Positions 62,869 through 64,000 of a stretch of DNA of 64,000 bases are shown piece by piece. The stretch covers positions 744,001 to 808,000 of the forward strand of contig NZ_CP014766.1 in the NCBI RefSeq assembly GCF_001611675.1, in the 5' to 3' direction. A model generated the notes under the pieces. It was not told where the DNA came from. It worked only from the letters and a program-made list of their open reading frames with translations, and did not search any database. The position numbers were made by a program, and so were the translations under genes. Source of the DNA: Pontibacter akesuensis. GTDB lineage: Bacteria > Bacteroidota > Bacteroidia > Cytophagales > Hymenobacteraceae. The stretch's first letter is position 1. Every line of letters begins with the position of its first letter.

Positions 62869-63414
62869 ATGCCAGCCATATCAGCGGCTTTTCGGCAGGC
62901 GGTAATGAGCCTGGGCGACAAAGAAAAGGAAGCCATTATACTTAAAGCTGCTCGCCGCGACGCCGAGTTATACGACATCCTGGCATATGAACTGCTGGAA
63001 GAAGTGACGCTGGAGAAGGTGTATGAGGACGCCGCCGACAAGATTCACGCCCTGCTGATTAACGCCAGCGGCCGCAGCCTTAGCAAGGCACTGGTGAAAG
63101 CGCTACGCAAGGCAATAAAAGAGATTGCCCGTTTCAAGCGCATTACCAAAGACCCTAAAACCGAGATCGACCTGCACGTGTACACGCTGCGCCTGATCTT
63201 CGATAACTTCACCGGCCAGTTCGATAGCTTTTACAAAGGCTTTTTCACGGCCACTGCCCGCTTGCTGCTCCGCACCATTCAGCTTATCCGCAAGAACCTG
63301 CACGAAGATTATTATGTGGAGTATAAAACAGATCTGGATGACTTCCTGCAGCAGATCCACAGCCGCCCCAAGTACCTGACCGTGGCCCTGCCCCAGGAGT
63401 TTGAGGTGGAGTAA
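62869..63414 (+). CDS. hypothetical helical protein of Bacteroidota type
   Basis: 181 residues, almost all helix, no signal or membrane segment. KAARRDAELYDILAYELLEE and RKNLHEDYYVEYKTDLDDFL are its best-defined blocks; I recall similar conserved hypothetical proteins in Bacteroidota. No enzyme motif; the HEPN R-x4-6-H motif is not met. It starts 2 nt after the nucleotidyltransferase gene, so co-translation is likely, but it may be a core gene with an acquired neighbour. Confidence 0.75.
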   Translation: MPAISAAFRQAVMSLGDKEKEAIILKAARRDAELYDILAYELLEEVTLEKVYEDAADKIHALLINASGRSLSKALVKALRKAIKEIARFKRITKDPKTEIDLHVYTLRLIFDNFTGQFDSFYKGFFTATARLLLRTIQLIRKNLHEDYYVEYKTDLDDFLQQIHSRPKYLTVALPQEFEVE

Positions 63415-63418
63415 TTCT

Positions 63419-63668
63419 AATTTTGAATGAGTGAATTTTGAATTAATGAATAAGATCTGCAGGGAATGGATGCTTTATACTTGCTTCATTCTTTCTACCT
63501 TTCCAACGCACCTGCTGTTCCAAGCTGTCATCCTGGAAGGATCTCGTGGGCGAACTCCAGAAGCTGTTCCTTTTTACAGCCAAAATCTTCGTAAACAAAA
63601 AGAGACGGAGCTTATACTTCGCCTTGCCCCCTGAATTCACTCAAACACTCATTCACTCATTCAAAATT
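63419..63668. repeat. 250-nt unit bounded by 18-bp inverted repeats
   Basis: AATTTTGAATGAGTGAAT at 63419-63436 is perfectly inverted at 63651-63668. The inside holds CTGTCATCCTGGAAGGATCT, itself a partial palindrome, and no credible gene. Size and ends resemble a miniature inverted-repeat element; no target duplication is evident. Confidence 0.6.
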
Positions 63669-63670
63669 CA

Positions 63671-64000
63671 CTAGTTCAGCCCGAATACCTTTACTTCCTC
63701 CAGGTTAACCTCTGACACTTTCTCCAGTTTGCCGGCTTCGAAGACCCTGTCGTAATTCGCTATGGGGAAATCTTTGCCGTTATTGGGGGCTTTGTAGTTG
63801 TTGTAGTCCTGGAAGCGGATGTTGCCGATCTCGCGTGGGTTGGTGGCCTCGCGGAAGCGCGAACCGCCGCCGTTCTCCTCAAAGTTGTAGGCCAGGTAAT
63901 CCATGGTATGGCGCTGCTGGTGGAACCAGTATACGTACTCGTCCTCAAAGCCCTCTCCGCCACCCTCCTGCCTAAAGGTAACTTTTACCTTGTGGTAAGG
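63671..64000 (-). CDS. DUF6503-like protein, partial (N-terminus beyond window)
   Basis: The last 109 residues are visible; the frame is open to the right edge. HQQRHTMDYLAYNFEENGGG and NIRFQDYNNYKAPNNGKDFP, then NYDRVFEAGKLEKVSEVNLE, match my memory of the C-terminus of DUF6503 proteins, Bacteroidota exported or periplasmic proteins of unknown function sometimes mislabelled as aldolases. The beginning lies outside the window. Confidence 0.65.
   Translation of the reverse strand, partial: PYHKVKVTFRQEGGGEGFEDEYVYWFHQQRHTMDYLAYNFEENGGGSRFREATNPREIGNIRFQDYNNYKAPNNGKDFPIANYDRVFEAGKLEKVSEVNLEEVKVFGLN

Noticed and set aside
62869-63414. HEPN toxin partner for the nucleotidyltransferase
   Set aside because: The only R..H spacing is R-x3-H (RKNLH), not R-x4-6-H, and the order and sizes do not fit known MNT/HEPN pairs.
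1-64000. CRISPR arrays, rRNA and tRNA genes, complete insertion sequences
   Set aside because: Scanned by eye for regularly spaced repeats, T-loop GTTCGAATC words and transposase motifs; none seen. A dedicated search could still find a diverged tRNA.

Overview
The window is a chromosomal segment of a Bacteroidota bacterium, most likely order Cytophagales, family Hymenobacteraceae (Pontibacter-like). Supporting evidence: a fused LpxC-FabZ enzyme, Type IX secretion components (PorX, PorP/SprF, cargo proteins with type A and type B C-terminal sorting signals), Bacteroidota-type promoter -7 boxes (TANNTTTG), and almost no Shine-Dalgarno sequences. The genus is an inference from the general feel of the genes and was not tested.

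Positions 1-24,000 are an AT-rich surface-polysaccharide island, nearly all on the minus strand. Its core (about 7,970-18,975) is a tightly packed operon, mostly with 0-22 nt gaps, for a nonulosonic acid of the legionaminic type. It encodes LegB dehydratase, LegC aminotransferase, a NeuD/LegH-like acetyltransferase, LegI/NeuB synthase, LegG/NeuC hydrolysing epimerase, a PtmE-like CBS-nucleotidyltransferase and LegF/NeuA CMP-sugar synthetase. Interleaved are genes outside the minimal pathway: a GNAT acyltransferase, a PIG-L deacetylase, two Gfo/Idh oxidoreductases and an SGNH esterase/transferase, which suggests a decorated sugar. Downstream lie an ABC flippase, a probable GT-B-like transferase, two hexapeptide acetyltransferases, a polysaccharide deacetylase and two GT4 glycosyltransferases (one cut by the window edge). 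Between the operon start and the core genome are a decayed copy of the alanine dehydrogenase 3' end, a secreted T9SS lectin-like protein and another GT4 enzyme.

From the intact alanine dehydrogenase (24,218) onward the DNA is richer in GC and carries core genes: a DUF559 endonuclease-like gene bounded by inverted repeats; tsaE-porX; an HD phosphohydrolase; a lipid A block (lpxD, lpxC-fabZ, lpxA) with an ABC ATPase; yebC; a Ca/Na antiporter; an erythromycin-esterase-like gene; a DUF4197 lipoprotein; cinA; a 2-oxoacid dehydrogenase E2; an MscS channel; dnaK; a beta-barrel protein; purEK; two tandem MarC genes; hemE; a trkH-hldE(kinase)-aminotransferase operon; a porP/sprF plus gliding-type (CHU_C) pair; clpS-recR; and a nucleotidyltransferase pair. 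A DUF6503-like gene leaves the right edge.

Intergenic DNA holds several clear intrinsic terminators, dispersed palindromic repeats and possible miniature elements. A short word, AAGTATA/TATACTT, is strikingly frequent in the core part and scarce in the polysaccharide island. No rRNA, tRNA or CRISPR array was recognised.
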